64,000 bases of DNA from Gammaproteobacteria bacterium (GCA_016125505.1 WGLP01000003.1:372001-436000), one strand, 5' to 3'. Counted from the first letter of the stretch, positions 20,203 through 30,727 are shown. Program-made: numbers and translations. The notes: generated by a model not told the origin, from the sequence alone.

Positions 20203-20514
20203 GATTTTCCCCAAGGTTAGTTGATGAGTTTATATATTGTTTGTAATTAACGTCTTTCCCTAATCATAAATATTGGTCTTCGCGATTGTCAATACATGAC
20301 GTTCCCGACTACCGCGGTTACACGCATTCGGTCTTTTTCGCCTTTATGTTCGCATTGTTCGTGCAACGATTGTTTTCCATCGTAATTTAAATCAGTAGAT
20401 CTTTTTTAACAGCTGAAAGCGTAAAGTAGTATTGATTCATGACAATCCGGTTTTCTTCGGGTAACATCCCACTTCATTCATTTTATCGACATTGCAAGCG
20501 CACATAATCCAGCC
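20203..20514. other. 312-base AT-rich intergenic region between divergent genes
   Basis: The stretch separates the minus-strand barrel gene from the plus-strand carbonic anhydrase and must hold both promoters. It is noticeably AT-rich (for example TTTATATATTGTTTGTAA near 20229). I could not pick a convincing -35/-10 pair, operator or small ORF. Confidence 0.4.
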
Positions 20515-21144
20515 ATGATCGACGCCATCACTGCATTAAATCGTCTGCGCGAGGGGAATCACCGCTTCGTGAATAATCTCAGCAGTTCCGAACCACTGGC
20601 GACGCATACCCGCCGGGCTGAGCTTGCGACGTATCAGGCGCCCTTCGCCATTATCCTGGGGTGTTCCGATTCACGGGTACCCGCGGAGCTGGTCTTCGAT
20701 CAGGGACTGGGCGATCTGTTCGTGATCCGCGTGGCCGGCAACATCGTCGCACCGTCGCAGATCGGCAGCGTCGAATTCGCGGTCTCGCGTTACGGTACAC
20801 GGCTGGTCGTCGTGCTCGGACACTCGCAATGCGGGGCGATTCTGGCGACGCTGGATGAATTGACCCACGGTAACAACGAATCCTCGAAAAACATCCGTTC
20901 CATCGTGGATCGCGTGAAGCCCTCGGTAGAGGGATTGTTGCATACCGGGATTCGCCACGATCACGACGCCCTGGTGACGGAAGCGGTGCGCGCCAACGTG
21001 CGCGCCTCGGCGAATCATCTGCGGCATGGCTCGGAGATCATCGAGAAGCTGGTGGAGAGCGACGGCCTGCTGGTGGTCGGGGCCGAGTATTCACTGGAGA
21101 CGGGCGAAGTTGTGTTCTTCGACGGCGTACCCGCGCTGGTTTGA
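20515..21144 (+). CDS. Beta-class carbonic anhydrase
   Basis: 209 residues. It interconverts CO2 and bicarbonate in the cytoplasm. Zinc ligands and the catalytic dyad are visible: Cys50-Ser-Asp52-Ser-Arg54 in GCSDSRVP, and His103/Cys106 in LGHSQCGAI; the RVAGNIV strand is intact. No signal peptide. The C-terminal part (SLETGEVVFFDG) is typical of the bacterial clade. Convergent with the pirin gene, 7 bases apart, with no terminator seen between. Confidence 0.93.
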   Translation: MIDAITALNRLREGNHRFVNNLSSSEPLATHTRRAELATYQAPFAIILGCSDSRVPAELVFDQGLGDLFVIRVAGNIVAPSQIGSVEFAVSRYGTRLVVVLGHSQCGAILATLDELTHGNNESSKNIRSIVDRVKPSVEGLLHTGIRHDHDALVTEAVRANVRASANHLRHGSEIIEKLVESDGLLVVGAEYSLETGEVVFFDGVPALV

Positions 21145-21151
21145 TCTTATT

Positions 21152-22009
21152 TCACGCGGTGATAAACGCCGCCTTCTTCTGCACCAGCCGCCCGTCACGA
21201 TAATCCGCCATGGCCTGATGGATCTCGTCGGTGGTATTCATCACGAACGGACCATACTGTGCAATCGGCTCTTTAAGCGGACGGCCTGCCACCAGGATAA
21301 ACCGCGCACCCTTGCCACCGGCAACGGCTTCAATGGCATCACCACCGCTCAAGACTGCAAAGCTGTGTTGCGGCAACGGCGAGTCGGCAAGTCTGGCGTC
21401 ACCCTCGAAGACATACACAAAGGCCTGCAAATCCGCAGGCAGGGCATGCCTGAACTGCGCAGTCGCCTCCAGCCTCACATCGAAATACTGCACCTGCGTA
21501 AACGGATCCTCGATCGGACCGCGCACGCCCTGATACTCGCCGCACAAGACACGTACGCGTATCCCGCTGTTGTTGTATTCGGGAATCGCGGTTGCGGAAA
21601 ATTCCTGATACGCCGGCTCGCTCATTTTTTCCTTGCCCGGCAGGTTGATCCACAATTGAAACCCGCGCATGAGACCGGCGGTCTGCTGTGGCATCTCGGA
21701 ATGGATCACTCCGCTGGCGGCCTTCATCCACTGTGCACCGCCCGCCTTGAGATCGCCGTGATTGCCCATGCTGTCGCGATGCAACATGTGGCCATCGAGC
21801 ATATAGGTCAGGGTAATGAAACCGCGATGCGGGTGATCGGGAAAACCGGCAATGTAGTCGTCCGGGTCATCACTGCTGAAGTGATCCAGCATGAGAAACG
21901 GATCGAGGTTACGCAAGGCAGGTGTGCCGATGGTGCGATGAACGGTCACCCCGGCACCCTCGGTGACAGCCGTAGCGGCGATGATTTTGGCGATCTGGCG
22001 TGCTGACAT
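21152..22009 (-). CDS. Pirin family protein
   Basis: 285 residues from the ATG at 22009, preceded by AAGGAG; an earlier in-frame ATG overlaps that ribosome-binding site and is rejected. Pirins are iron-binding bicupins, some with quercetin 2,3-dioxygenase activity, others acting as regulators. The metal-binding motif is complete: HPHRGF (His59, His61), then HSE (His103, Glu105) in GVIHSEMP. The C-terminal cupin has GGDAIEAVAGGKGARFILVAG. Biological role here is not evident from neighbours (carbonic anhydrase, ferredoxin). Confidence 0.9.
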   Translation of the reverse strand: MSARQIAKIIAATAVTEGAGVTVHRTIGTPALRNLDPFLMLDHFSSDDPDDYIAGFPDHPHRGFITLTYMLDGHMLHRDSMGNHGDLKAGGAQWMKAASGVIHSEMPQQTAGLMRGFQLWINLPGKEKMSEPAYQEFSATAIPEYNNSGIRVRVLCGEYQGVRGPIEDPFTQVQYFDVRLEATAQFRHALPADLQAFVYVFEGDARLADSPLPQHSFAVLSGGDAIEAVAGGKGARFILVAGRPLKEPIAQYGPFVMNTTDEIHQAMADYRDGRLVQKKAAFITA

Positions 22010-22055
22010 ATTCAAACTCCTTCTCGTCATAATGATACGACTGAGTGAGTAAACA

Positions 22056-22100
22056 AACAGCTTAGGAAAAAACGTTACGAGCAGTATTTTTTACAAGCTG

Positions 22101-22102
<2 letters not shown>
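22056..22102. repeat. Short hairpin element, shared core with locus-specific arms
   Basis: Outer arms AACAGCTT and AAGCTGTT, then six A against six T, enclose the 14-base core CGTTACGAGCAGTA. That core is the left inner end (GTTACGAGC) of the 141-bp element at 7965 joined to its right inner end (GCAGTA), as if the middle had been deleted; the arms are unrelated. The right arm includes the first two bases of the ferredoxin stop codon, so on the minus strand it can act as a terminator. Confidence 0.6.
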
Positions 22103-22379
<277 letters not shown>

Positions 22380-22410
22380 TCAAAATGAAGGCGTTAAGGT
22401 GTTAACAATA

Positions 22411-22914
<504 letters not shown>

Positions 22915-22963
22915 CTATGGCAAAACAAGCCAAATAGCCGTTTCGCATTTCCTACCATTATCA

Positions 22964-23063
22964 GGGCGAGATGACCTTTACCTGGACACGCGGTAAATAC
23001 ATCCCTGTACGCTCGGCAGCAGCATCCATGCTGCTGACGGTCCTGGTAAAGGTCATCTCGCCC
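22964..23063. repeat. 100-bp palindromic element with perfect 19-bp arms
   Basis: Left arm GGGCGAGATGACCTTTACC at 22964-22982 is exactly mirrored by 23045-23063. The interior contains two smaller palindromes, TACATCCCTGTA and CAGCAGCAT-CC-ATGCTGCTG (23017-23036). It occupies most of the 223-base gap between coaD and rsmD. The interior differs from the GTTACGAGC elements, but the plan (core inside unrelated long arms) is the same. It could also end rsmD transcription. Confidence 0.75.
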
Positions 23064-23116
23064 CGACTTGTCAAATGGATGGAAATTCGAAGTGCATTTG
23101 TGAATTCAACACAAGA

Positions 23117-23683
23117 TTATGTGCGCTGCGCCAAACGGTAGGCGACCTGCCCCGCGGTTTTCTCGCGCGTGATCTCCCAGTTATCCGGCAGGGCTGGCAA
23201 CGGGCTTTCACTGGCCGTTTCTATATATATGTATGCCTTGGGATGTAGCCACGCCTGTGATTCCAGTGCCTGGCAGCACGGCAGCAAGACATCCGATTGA
23301 TACGGCGGGTCGAGGAACACGATGTCAAAACCGCGCGCGGCACCGGCAAGGTAGTCGAGGGCATTCGCCTGAATCACCTCAGCGTGTTCGGCCTTGAGCA
23401 GGCGCAGGGTTTCGCGCAGGTAGGTCACTACTTTCGGGTCGCGATCGACAAACACCACCTCGGCAGCGCCACGCGACAAGGCCTCCAGGCCCAGGGCCCC
23501 GCTGCCGGCAAACAGATCCAGGCAACGCGCACCGTCGATGACCGGCATCAGCCAGTTGAACAGGGTCTCGCGCACGCGGTCCGGGGTCGGACGCAGTTGT
23601 GGCAGGTCGGGGAAATGTATTTTGCGGCTGCGCCACTGCCCGGCGATGATGCGCAGGCTTTGCTGGCCGCGGCCGGCGCTCAT
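23117..23683 (-). CDS. rsmD: 16S rRNA (guanine966-N2)-methyltransferase
   Basis: 188 residues. RsmD uses SAM to methylate G966 of 16S rRNA. The start LRIIAGQWRSRKI and PTPDRVRETLFNWL match the family; the SAM-binding DLFAGSGALG is at 56-65 and the catalytic amino-methyltransferase motif DPPY at 125-128. Its ATG follows immediately on the TAA of the upstream M16 gene, so the two are probably co-translated. Confidence 0.95.
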   Translation of the reverse strand: MSAGRGQQSLRIIAGQWRSRKIHFPDLPQLRPTPDRVRETLFNWLMPVIDGARCLDLFAGSGALGLEALSRGAAEVVFVDRDPKVVTYLRETLRLLKAEHAEVIQANALDYLAGAARGFDIVFLDPPYQSDVLLPCCQALESQAWLHPKAYIYIETASESPLPALPDNWEITREKTAGQVAYRLAQRT

Positions 23684-25060
23684 TTATTTTGACTTGCTAT
23701 CCGCGGTATCAAGGTCACCCACCATCACCGTAATCATCCGGTCCGGATGGACACGGCGTTTGAAGGCATCCATGATCTGTGCGCGCGTAACGCTCTCGAC
23801 TCTGGCATTGAAGGTTTTGAGATAATCCAGAGGCAGGTCATAGAACCCGATCATCGATACGTACTCGGTGATTTCCTTGTTGGAATCCAGACGCAGGGGA
23901 AAACCCCCGGTAATATTTTTCTTGGCGTTATCGATTTCTTTCGGCGTCGGCCCCTCGGCAATAAACTTGGCGACGGTTTTCTTTAACAGCGCCAGTGCCT
24001 GCTTTGCCTGATTGTTCTTGGTTTGCAGGCCCATGATAAACGGCCCGCGGGCCTCCATCGGATAGAAGTAACTGTAACTGCTGTAAGCCAGTCCGCGCTT
24101 TTCACGAATCTCATCCACAATGCGCGAACCAAAACCGCTGCCGCCGAGAATGTGGTTGCCTACATACAGAGGAAAGTAATCCGGGTCCGTGCGCGTCTCA
24201 CCGATCTGGCCGACCAGGATCGTCGTCTGCGTAGAGGGATGTTGCTGCTTGACCGTCTTCGCCTCAGTGATATCAGGTACCTTCGGCAAGACAGGCGCCG
24301 GTTCGCCTTTTTGCATGGGCAGCATCAGCTTGTTTGCGATCGCACTGGCCTCGGTTTTGTCCACCGCACCCACGATAACCACGATGGCATTGGATGCCAC
24401 ATAATATTTTTTGTAGAAAGCCTCAACGTCCTGACGCGTCAGCGCACTGACACTCTCCTTGGTGCCCAGGGGCGGTGAAGCATACGGCTGCCCCTGGTAC
24501 AGCGCTTTATAAAACGCGAGGTCCGCCAGGTCAGACGGTGATTCCTGTTGATTGCGCAAGGCCACCAGGGTGCGCTGGCGTTCGCGTTCCAGTTCGCTCT
24601 TCAGGAATTTCGGTTTCTGCAGGATGACCGCCATGGTATCGAGCGCGGTATTAAACCAGTCTTTATCAGTGAGCGTACGCAGACTCACTACCGCCATGTC
24701 GCGCAGGGAATCCGTGGAAAACTGCGCACCCACGCTGTCGAAGCGATCCACGATCTGGTTGGTATTCCAGTTGCCGGCACCGTGGTCCAGCAGCGTGTTG
24801 GTCATGCTGGCAAGACCGGGCTTGTCGCCGTCGCGCGCGCTGCCGGCATTGAACACCACCCGCACATCCACCATCGGCAATTGCGGTGCCGGTACATAAA
24901 ATACCTTGGCGCCGTTCGCGGTCTGCCAGGTCTCGATGTTCAGACCCGCTGTTGCGGTTTTTGGTTTCTCGGCGATATCGCCGTGTGTCGCACATGCAGA
25001 TACTGAAAACAAAATAATGCCGAAGAGTGACAGAGAAGTAACAAGACGTTTGGTCAACAT
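23684..25060 (-). CDS. M16 family peptidase-like subunit, catalytically inactive, lipoprotein
   Basis: 458 residues. A lipoprotein signal ends at SVSACAT (Cys23). The M16 fold is recognisable (VFNAGSARDGDKPGLASMTNTLLDHGAG, then GEDVEAFYKKYY-type and GSGFGSRIVDEIREKRGLAYS segments), but the zinc motif HxxEH is replaced by SMTNT, so it cannot hydrolyse peptides itself. The partner gene just upstream retains the site. In the M16B family an active and an inactive chain form one clam-shell protease, and the C-terminal R-GL-Y motif here supplies substrate contacts. Both probably work in the periplasm. Confidence 0.88.
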   Translation of the reverse strand: MLTKRLVTSLSLFGIILFSVSACATHGDIAEKPKTATAGLNIETWQTANGAKVFYVPAPQLPMVDVRVVFNAGSARDGDKPGLASMTNTLLDHGAGNWNTNQIVDRFDSVGAQFSTDSLRDMAVVSLRTLTDKDWFNTALDTMAVILQKPKFLKSELERERQRTLVALRNQQESPSDLADLAFYKALYQGQPYASPPLGTKESVSALTRQDVEAFYKKYYVASNAIVVIVGAVDKTEASAIANKLMLPMQKGEPAPVLPKVPDITEAKTVKQQHPSTQTTILVGQIGETRTDPDYFPLYVGNHILGGSGFGSRIVDEIREKRGLAYSSYSYFYPMEARGPFIMGLQTKNNQAKQALALLKKTVAKFIAEGPTPKEIDNAKKNITGGFPLRLDSNKEITEYVSMIGFYDLPLDYLKTFNARVESVTRAQIMDAFKRRVHPDRMITVMVGDLDTADSKSK

Positions 25061-25078
25061 GTGCAGCCCGATCGGTTG

Positions 25079-26443
25079 TTATTGATGTGAGTAATTTGGA
25101 AGCACAAACGGTTTGCGCTTGGGTTTCAGATCCATACTTTGCGGTTCGAGTGTCGCCACCGTCAGGTGATCGTCAATCAGATACTTGCGTGCCACTTCCT
25201 GCACCTGTTCCGCGGTCACGGCCTTGATCTTGTCGACATACTCGTCAGCAAATTTGTAACTCAGACCAACCGTCTCCAGCATGCCGATGACCATGCCCTG
25301 ATAAAACACGGAGTCCTTTTCGTAAACCTTGCTGGCGATCACCTGCGCCTTCACGCGATCGAGTTCGGCCTTACTCACCTTGTCGTCACGCAGGTGTTTG
25401 ATCTGTTCGTGCAGGGCCTTTTCCAGTTCGGCGACGGTATGACCCGGGGCTGGCGTTGCGTCCAGCTCGAACATATTGTTGTGCAAGGCATACATGTTGT
25501 AACCGGCATCGGCATCCACGGCGATCTGTTTTTCACGGACCAGGATACGCGGCAGCCGCGCGCTGCGGCCGCTGCTGAGAATGCCCGACAGGACATCCAG
25601 CGCATACGGCTCCCATGCTTCCTTCGCTGACTTCAACACCGGAACCTTATAGCCCATCAGCAGGTAAGGTACGCGTGCCGGGGTACGCACGACCAGACGA
25701 CGCGGGCCATCCTGCGGGTCCTCGATGCGCGGTTTGTCCGGGATGATCTTGCCGGCGGGGATATCGCCGTAATACTTCTGCGCCATCGCGTAGACCTCGT
25801 CCGGATTCACATCACCGGCAATCACCAGGGTGGCGTTGTTGGGTTCGTACCAGCGGTTGTACCAGGCGCGGACATCATCGACGGTCAGGTTATCCAGATC
25901 GTTGGGCCAGCCGATGACGGGATTTTTGTAGGGATTGTTGTTATACGCGACGGCGTCGAATTGTTCGTTGGTCAGCGCACGCGGATTGTCGTCGGTGCGC
26001 ATGTGCCGCTCTTCCTTGACCACTTCCAGTTCTTTTTTATATTCCGCCGGCGGCAAGGTGAGGTTGCGCATGCGATCGGATTCCATCTCCATGCTTACCG
26101 GCAGGCGGCTCTTTTCCAGCATCTGGAAATAGGCGGTGTAATCGGTCCCGGTAAAGGCATTTTCGCGCCCGCCATTCTCGGCGATGATGCGGGAAAATTC
26201 GCCCGGTCCGTGCTTTTCGGTGCCCTTGAACATCATGTGTTCGAGGACGTGGGAAATACCGGTGATACCGTTGTACTCATAGCTGCTGCCGACCTTGTAC
26301 CAGATCTGGCTGACAACGACCGGGGCGCGATGATCCTCTTTGACCAGGAGCTTCAAACCGTTTTTGAGCTGATATTCGTGCACCACACTGCTGGCCTGGG
26401 TGCTGAACGGTACGATTAATAACAACCACCACAATTTGCGCAT
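25079..26443 (-). CDS. M16 family zinc peptidase, active subunit
   Basis: 454 residues from the ATG at 26443, which begins a clear signal peptide (KLWWLLLIVPFSTQASS); an upstream in-frame ATG at 26479 would add 12 polar residues. The inverted zinc motif HVLEH (His65, Glu68, His69) lies in GISHVLEHMMFKGTE, with the downstream third-ligand region ELEVVKEERHMR. It is the likely catalytic half of a periplasmic heterodimer with the next gene, 18 bases on. Divergent from ftsY. Confidence 0.9.
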   Translation of the reverse strand: MRKLWWLLLIVPFSTQASSVVHEYQLKNGLKLLVKEDHRAPVVVSQIWYKVGSSYEYNGITGISHVLEHMMFKGTEKHGPGEFSRIIAENGGRENAFTGTDYTAYFQMLEKSRLPVSMEMESDRMRNLTLPPAEYKKELEVVKEERHMRTDDNPRALTNEQFDAVAYNNNPYKNPVIGWPNDLDNLTVDDVRAWYNRWYEPNNATLVIAGDVNPDEVYAMAQKYYGDIPAGKIIPDKPRIEDPQDGPRRLVVRTPARVPYLLMGYKVPVLKSAKEAWEPYALDVLSGILSSGRSARLPRILVREKQIAVDADAGYNMYALHNNMFELDATPAPGHTVAELEKALHEQIKHLRDDKVSKAELDRVKAQVIASKVYEKDSVFYQGMVIGMLETVGLSYKFADEYVDKIKAVTAEQVQEVARKYLIDDHLTVATLEPQSMDLKPKRKPFVLPNYSHQ

Positions 26444-26564
26444 CAAGCGAAGTCTCTCCTGGTTTGTCTCATTCTGCACTGACGGTTAACACAACTGATG
26501 GTAGGATAACGCACAAAGCCGTACCCCTGCCATGTTAACCACGACGTGTAAATGCTAGACCAAG

Positions 26565-27545
26565 ATGGCGCTGTTTAGTTTCAGAAAAAGCAAGACCAAG
26601 GAATCGCCCACAGACGGCTGGCTGGCGCGTCTGCGCAATGGGCTGGGCCGCACCCGCGATAATCTTGCCAGCGGATTTGGCGATCTGTTCCTGGGTAAAA
26701 AGGCCATCGACGATGCGCTCTTCGAGGAAATCGAAACCTGCCTGCTCATGGCCGACGTCGGTGTCGCGGCCACCAGGATCATCATGGATGAGCTGACCGC
26801 ACAGGTGTCGCGTAAGACACTCAAGGACAGCGGTGCCCTGTATACCGCCCTGCGCGAACAAATGCTCGCCCTGCTCGCACCGGTGGACCAGCCCCTGGTC
26901 CTGCCCGATCAGGACAAGCCGTTCAGCCTGTTGATCGTGGGGGTCAACGGCGCCGGCAAGACCACTACCATTGGCAAACTGGCCAAGCATCTGCAAAACG
27001 CCGGAAAAAAGGTCATGCTTGCCGCGGGCGATACCTTCCGCGCCGCCGCGGTGGAACAGCTGCAAACCTGGGGCGAACGCAACAAGGTCCCGGTGATCGC
27101 ACAAAAGACCGGTGCGGATTGTGCCGCCGTGATCTTCGATGCCATGTCCGCGGCGAGCGCCCGCGAGGTGGATGTCCTGATTGCGGATACAGCGGGCCGC
27201 TTGCAGACCCAATCCAATCTGATGGAAGAACTCAAAAAAGTAAAACGCGTGATGGCACGACAGGACCCGGACGCACCGCAGGAAGTCATGCTGATCCTCG
27301 ATGCCGGTACCGGCCAGAACGCCCTGTCGCAGGCGCGTCTGTTTCACGAGGCCGTGGGTGTCACCGGGATTACTCTAACCAAGCTCGACGGCACCGCCAA
27401 AGGCGGTATCCTGTTCGCCATTGCCCAGGAATTGAAGATCCCCATTCGCTTCATTGGTGTGGGCGAGGGCGTGGATGATTTACAGGCCTTCGATGCCGAG
27501 GCATTTGTGGATGCATTGTTAGGTGGTATCGCGCACGAATCTTGA
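26565..27545 (+). CDS. ftsY: Signal recognition particle receptor FtsY
   Basis: 326 residues. FtsY docks SRP-ribosome complexes at the membrane. The N-domain helices ([25 protein letters not shown]) are followed by the SRP GTPase: [15 protein letters not shown] (126-140), [30 protein letters not shown] and the closing [19 protein letters not shown]. The acidic A-domain of enterobacterial FtsY is nearly absent: only ~20 residues precede the N-domain. First gene of ftsYEX. Confidence 0.96.
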   Translation: MALFSFRKSKTKESPTDGWLARLRNGLGRTRDNLASGFGDLFLGKKAIDDALFEEIETCLLMADVGVAATRIIMDELTAQVSRKTLKDSGALYTALREQMLALLAPVDQPLVLPDQDKPFSLLIVGVNGAGKTTTIGKLAKHLQNAGKKVMLAAGDTFRAAAVEQLQTWGERNKVPVIAQKTGADCAAVIFDAMSAASAREVDVLIADTAGRLQTQSNLMEELKKVKRVMARQDPDAPQEVMLILDAGTGQNALSQARLFHEAVGVTGITLTKLDGTAKGGILFAIAQELKIPIRFIGVGEGVDDLQAFDAEAFVDALLGGIAHES

Positions 27546-27590
27546 AAAAAGCGGTTGCCTGTCATACCGGCAATGCATCATAAAATAACG

Positions 27591-28256
27591 ATGATTACAT
27601 TTATTCAGGCCAGCAAACGTTATCCCGGTGGGCATGATGCCCTGCTCAATGTCAGTTTCGAATTGCAGCAAGGCGAAATGGCATTTCTCACCGGCCATTC
27701 CGGCGCGGGCAAGAGCACGCTGCTCAAGCTGATTGCCTTGATCGAACGTACCAGCCGGGGCCAGGTGCTGGTCAATGGCGAGAACACGGCCAAGGTCAGC
27801 CGCCGACGCATTCCGTATTTTCGCCGCAATATTGGCATTATCTTTCAGGACCACCAATTGCTGTTCGATCGTACGGTGTACGATAACGTCGCCCTGCCGC
27901 TGGTCATCGCGGGCTATCCCGCGAGTGAGATCGGCCGGCGCGTGCGCGCCGCACTGGATAAAGTCGGCCTGTTAAATAAAGAAAAGAGTTTTCCTATCAC
28001 GCTCTCCGGCGGCGAACAACAACGCGTCGGCATTGCCCGTGCCGTGGTGAACAAGCCCGCGTTATTGCTGGCCGACGAACCGACCGGCAACCTCGACCCG
28101 GATCTGTCCTGGGAAATCATGCAGACCTTCGAACAATTCCGCCAGGTCGGTGTGACCGTCCTGGTGGCCAGTCACGATCTCGAACTCATCAATCGCATGG
28201 GCCATCGCATCCTGCGCCTGAAGAACGGGCAACTGGTGGGAGACACTACCTTATGA
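27591..28256 (+). CDS. ftsE: Cell division ATP-binding protein FtsE
   Basis: 221 residues from the ATG at 27591, chosen because the protein then begins [14 protein letters not shown] as FtsE does; an ATG at 27573 is also in frame and neither has a good ribosome-binding site. Walker [10 protein letters not shown] (35-43), signature [10 protein letters not shown] and Walker [14 protein letters not shown] are intact. FtsE and FtsX form a mechanotransmitting ABC complex that activates septal peptidoglycan hydrolases. The stop overlaps ftsX by four bases. Confidence 0.95.
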   Translation: MITFIQASKRYPGGHDALLNVSFELQQGEMAFLTGHSGAGKSTLLKLIALIERTSRGQVLVNGENTAKVSRRRIPYFRRNIGIIFQDHQLLFDRTVYDNVALPLVIAGYPASEIGRRVRAALDKVGLLNKEKSFPITLSGGEQQRVGIARAVVNKPALLLADEPTGNLDPDLSWEIMQTFEQFRQVGVTVLVASHDLELINRMGHRILRLKNGQLVGDTTL

Positions 28257-29230
28257 ACCGACCGGAGGTTTTGCACGAGACCATACAGCGGGACCGGCCA
28301 GGTCTTGTTACCGGCATCAAGACCTACTTCCTGCGCCATGCCCAGGTCTTTTTTTACAGCCTCGGCCAGCTCGCGCGCGCGCCGTTTGCCATGCTCATGA
28401 CCGCCGCCGTAATCGGCATTGCCTTGGCCCTGCCGACCGGGCTGCACGTCCTGCTGCGCAATGCCCAGGATATCAGCGGCGGCTGGGACGGCGTGGCGAA
28501 ACTGTCGCTGTTCCTGAAAACCGGCGTCAGCGACGAACAGGCCAAACAACTGCGCAAACGTGTCCAGCAACTGCCGCAGGTGGCCGAGGTGGACTACATC
28601 TCGCGTGAGCAAGCGCTTACTGAGTTCAAACGCCAGTCCGGCTTTGGTGATGCCCTCGCCGCCCTGGACGATAATCCCCTGCCGGCGGTACTGGTGATCA
28701 CCCCCAAGCTGGAACACAACGACGCGCAATCCATCCAGGCCCTGGCCGAGCAGCTGAAACGGGACAAGGCTGTGGAATTCACCCAGCTGGATCGGCAGTG
28801 GCTGCAGCGCCTGTATGGCATCATGGACATCGTCGGACGGGGTGTGTTTATCCTCGGCACCGCCCTCGCCCTGGCGGTGATCTTGGTCGTGGGTAACACC
28901 ATCCGCCTGGCCATCCAGAATCGACGCCAGGAAATCGTGGTGGTCAAACTCATCGGGGGGACCGATGCCTTCATCCGCCGGCCGTTCCTTTATACGGGTT
29001 TCTGGTATGGCCTGTTTGGCGGCATCATTGCCCTGGTGCTGGTCCAGCTGGCCCTCTGGATTATTGGCGGCCCGGTGGAGAACCTCGCCGGTCTCTATGC
29101 CTCAAGTTTTTCCCTTCATAAACTCGACGCGGGGACGATAACTACCTTACTCACCGTGAGTATCCTGCTTGGCCTGGGGGGCTCCTGGCTGGCCGTAGGG
29201 CGTCACTTGCGTGAGATAGAACCGCGCTGA
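28253..29230 (+). CDS. ftsX: Cell division protein FtsX
   Basis: 325 residues with four membrane segments: one at ~45-68 (APFAMLMTAAVIGIALALP) and three near the C-terminus from ~190 (GRGVFILGTALALAVILVVGNT, then FWYGLFGGIIALVLVQLALWII, then LLTVSILLGLGGSWLAV). The ~110-residue periplasmic loop (VSDEQAKQLRKRVQQLPQV) is the part that contacts hydrolase activators such as EnvC. The ATG at 28253 overlaps the ftsE stop. Confidence 0.95.
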   Translation: MNRPEVLHETIQRDRPGLVTGIKTYFLRHAQVFFYSLGQLARAPFAMLMTAAVIGIALALPTGLHVLLRNAQDISGGWDGVAKLSLFLKTGVSDEQAKQLRKRVQQLPQVAEVDYISREQALTEFKRQSGFGDALAALDDNPLPAVLVITPKLEHNDAQSIQALAEQLKRDKAVEFTQLDRQWLQRLYGIMDIVGRGVFILGTALALAVILVVGNTIRLAIQNRRQEIVVVKLIGGTDAFIRRPFLYTGFWYGLFGGIIALVLVQLALWIIGGPVENLAGLYASSFSLHKLDAGTITTLLTVSILLGLGGSWLAVGRHLREIEPR

Positions 29231-29295
29231 ATTCCCGATTTGGATCATTTGGCGAGGTGCGTTATAAACTGCACTTAATACATTGAAATTACCCT

Positions 29296-30687
29296 ATGTC
29301 TGATCAGATGACCCGGATTATTGTCGTCGATGGTTCCTCCGTCACCCGCGCGATCCTGGCCCGTATCCTCCAGGATGAAGTGTCCAATGCCGAGGTATAC
29401 CCTTGCGCCACAGGTGAGGAGGCGCTCGCTCTCCTGCGCCAAAGCAAATTTGATCTGATCTCCACCGCACTCATGCTGCCGGACATGGACGGTCTGGAAC
29501 TGAGCCGCCACGTACGTGCCTCCAAGGGCCACAGCTACATCCCTGTCATCGTCGTCTCTGGCGATGCCGATTCGCGCCTGCTGCGTGAAGGCTTTGAGGC
29601 CGGTGTCACCGATTATTTTGATAAATCCCAGGGTTATAAGGCCTTTGGCGGCTTTATCCGGTCCTTCATTCAACGCCACTCCGGCCTGGTGGGGCGTATC
29701 CTGTTCGTGGAAGACAGTGCGACAGCGGCCGCCGTTACCCAGAAAATCCTGGAGAAACATGGCCTCAAGGTTACCCGCCTGGCCAATGCCGAAGACGCGG
29801 TTGTGCTGATGCAGCCGCACGAGCGGGGTAGTGGCACCGCCCTGGACGAATATGACATGGTCATCACCGATTTTTACCTGGAAGGCGATATGACCGGTGG
29901 CGACCTGCTACATGCGATTCGCGCCAAACTACACCTGTCCCAGCAGGAAATGCCGGTCCTGGTGCTCACCAGCACCGAGGACCAGAGCACCCAGGTCGAG
30001 GTATTCCACGCCGGGGCCAACGACTTCGTCAGCAAGCCGATTGTAGAAGAGGTCCTGATTGCCCGGGTACGCGCGCTGCTCCTGATTAAGCACCAATACG
30101 ATGCCCTGAAAGAACAGACCGAGGCCATGCGTTGGATTGCGGTAACCGACAGCCTGACCGGGGTGCGCTCCAAGCGCTATCTGGTGGACAATGGTGAAGA
30201 ATACATCCGTAACAGCGCCAACCAGCCGGTGTGGGGCGTATTGATCGACATCGACCACTTCAAACAGATCAACGATACCCTGGGGCATATCACGGGTGAC
30301 CACGTACTGGCCGAAATGGGTGAACAGCTGAACAAGTCCTTCAAAGACAGTATGGTTGTCCGCTTTGGCGGCGAGGAATTTTGTATCCTGGTGCCGAACA
30401 TGCAAGCCGAGCAGATGCTGGAACGTGCCGAAAAACTGCGCCGTGAGGTCGCCCAGCTGCGTCCTGCCAATGTCAACATCACCGTCAGTATCGGGCTGGC
30501 TTGTAGCTGCGACCACCCCGACGAGCCACTGACCCGGTTTCTTGCCCTCGCGGACAAGGCGCTCTACCGGGCCAAGGAATCCGGCCGCAATCGTGTCTAT
30601 CTGTATGCCAAAGAGGGCCCGATACCCTCCCCCTGGAACGAATCGGAAACCGAAGTCCCCAACCCCCTGTCAAACTATAACCACTGA
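29296..30687 (+). CDS. Two-receiver diguanylate cyclase (REC-REC-GGDEF)
   Basis: 463 residues. REC1 (~6-125) keeps the acidic pocket (Asp12) and Lys110, but the phospho-acceptor is Ala58 (STALMLPDMDG), so it cannot be phosphorylated. REC2 (~133-262) is complete: VEDS, Asp192 in VITDFYLEG, and Lys247 in VSKP. The GGDEF domain has TDSLTGVRSKRYL and an active GGEEF at 358-362; the upstream RxxD inhibitory site is missing (FKDS). The protein should make cyclic-di-GMP in response to phosphorylation of REC2 by an unlinked kinase. It resembles the WspR/PleD-like response regulators in output only. Monocistronic between ftsX and rpoH. Confidence 0.93.
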   Translation: MSDQMTRIIVVDGSSVTRAILARILQDEVSNAEVYPCATGEEALALLRQSKFDLISTALMLPDMDGLELSRHVRASKGHSYIPVIVVSGDADSRLLREGFEAGVTDYFDKSQGYKAFGGFIRSFIQRHSGLVGRILFVEDSATAAAVTQKILEKHGLKVTRLANAEDAVVLMQPHERGSGTALDEYDMVITDFYLEGDMTGGDLLHAIRAKLHLSQQEMPVLVLTSTEDQSTQVEVFHAGANDFVSKPIVEEVLIARVRALLLIKHQYDALKEQTEAMRWIAVTDSLTGVRSKRYLVDNGEEYIRNSANQPVWGVLIDIDHFKQINDTLGHITGDHVLAEMGEQLNKSFKDSMVVRFGGEEFCILVPNMQAEQMLERAEKLRREVAQLRPANVNITVSIGLACSCDHPDEPLTRFLALADKALYRAKESGRNRVYLYAKEGPIPSPWNESETEVPNPLSNYNH

Positions 30688-30727
30688 AAACTTAGGTAAA
30701 TCGCTGTTCGCACAGCGAAAATTCTTC

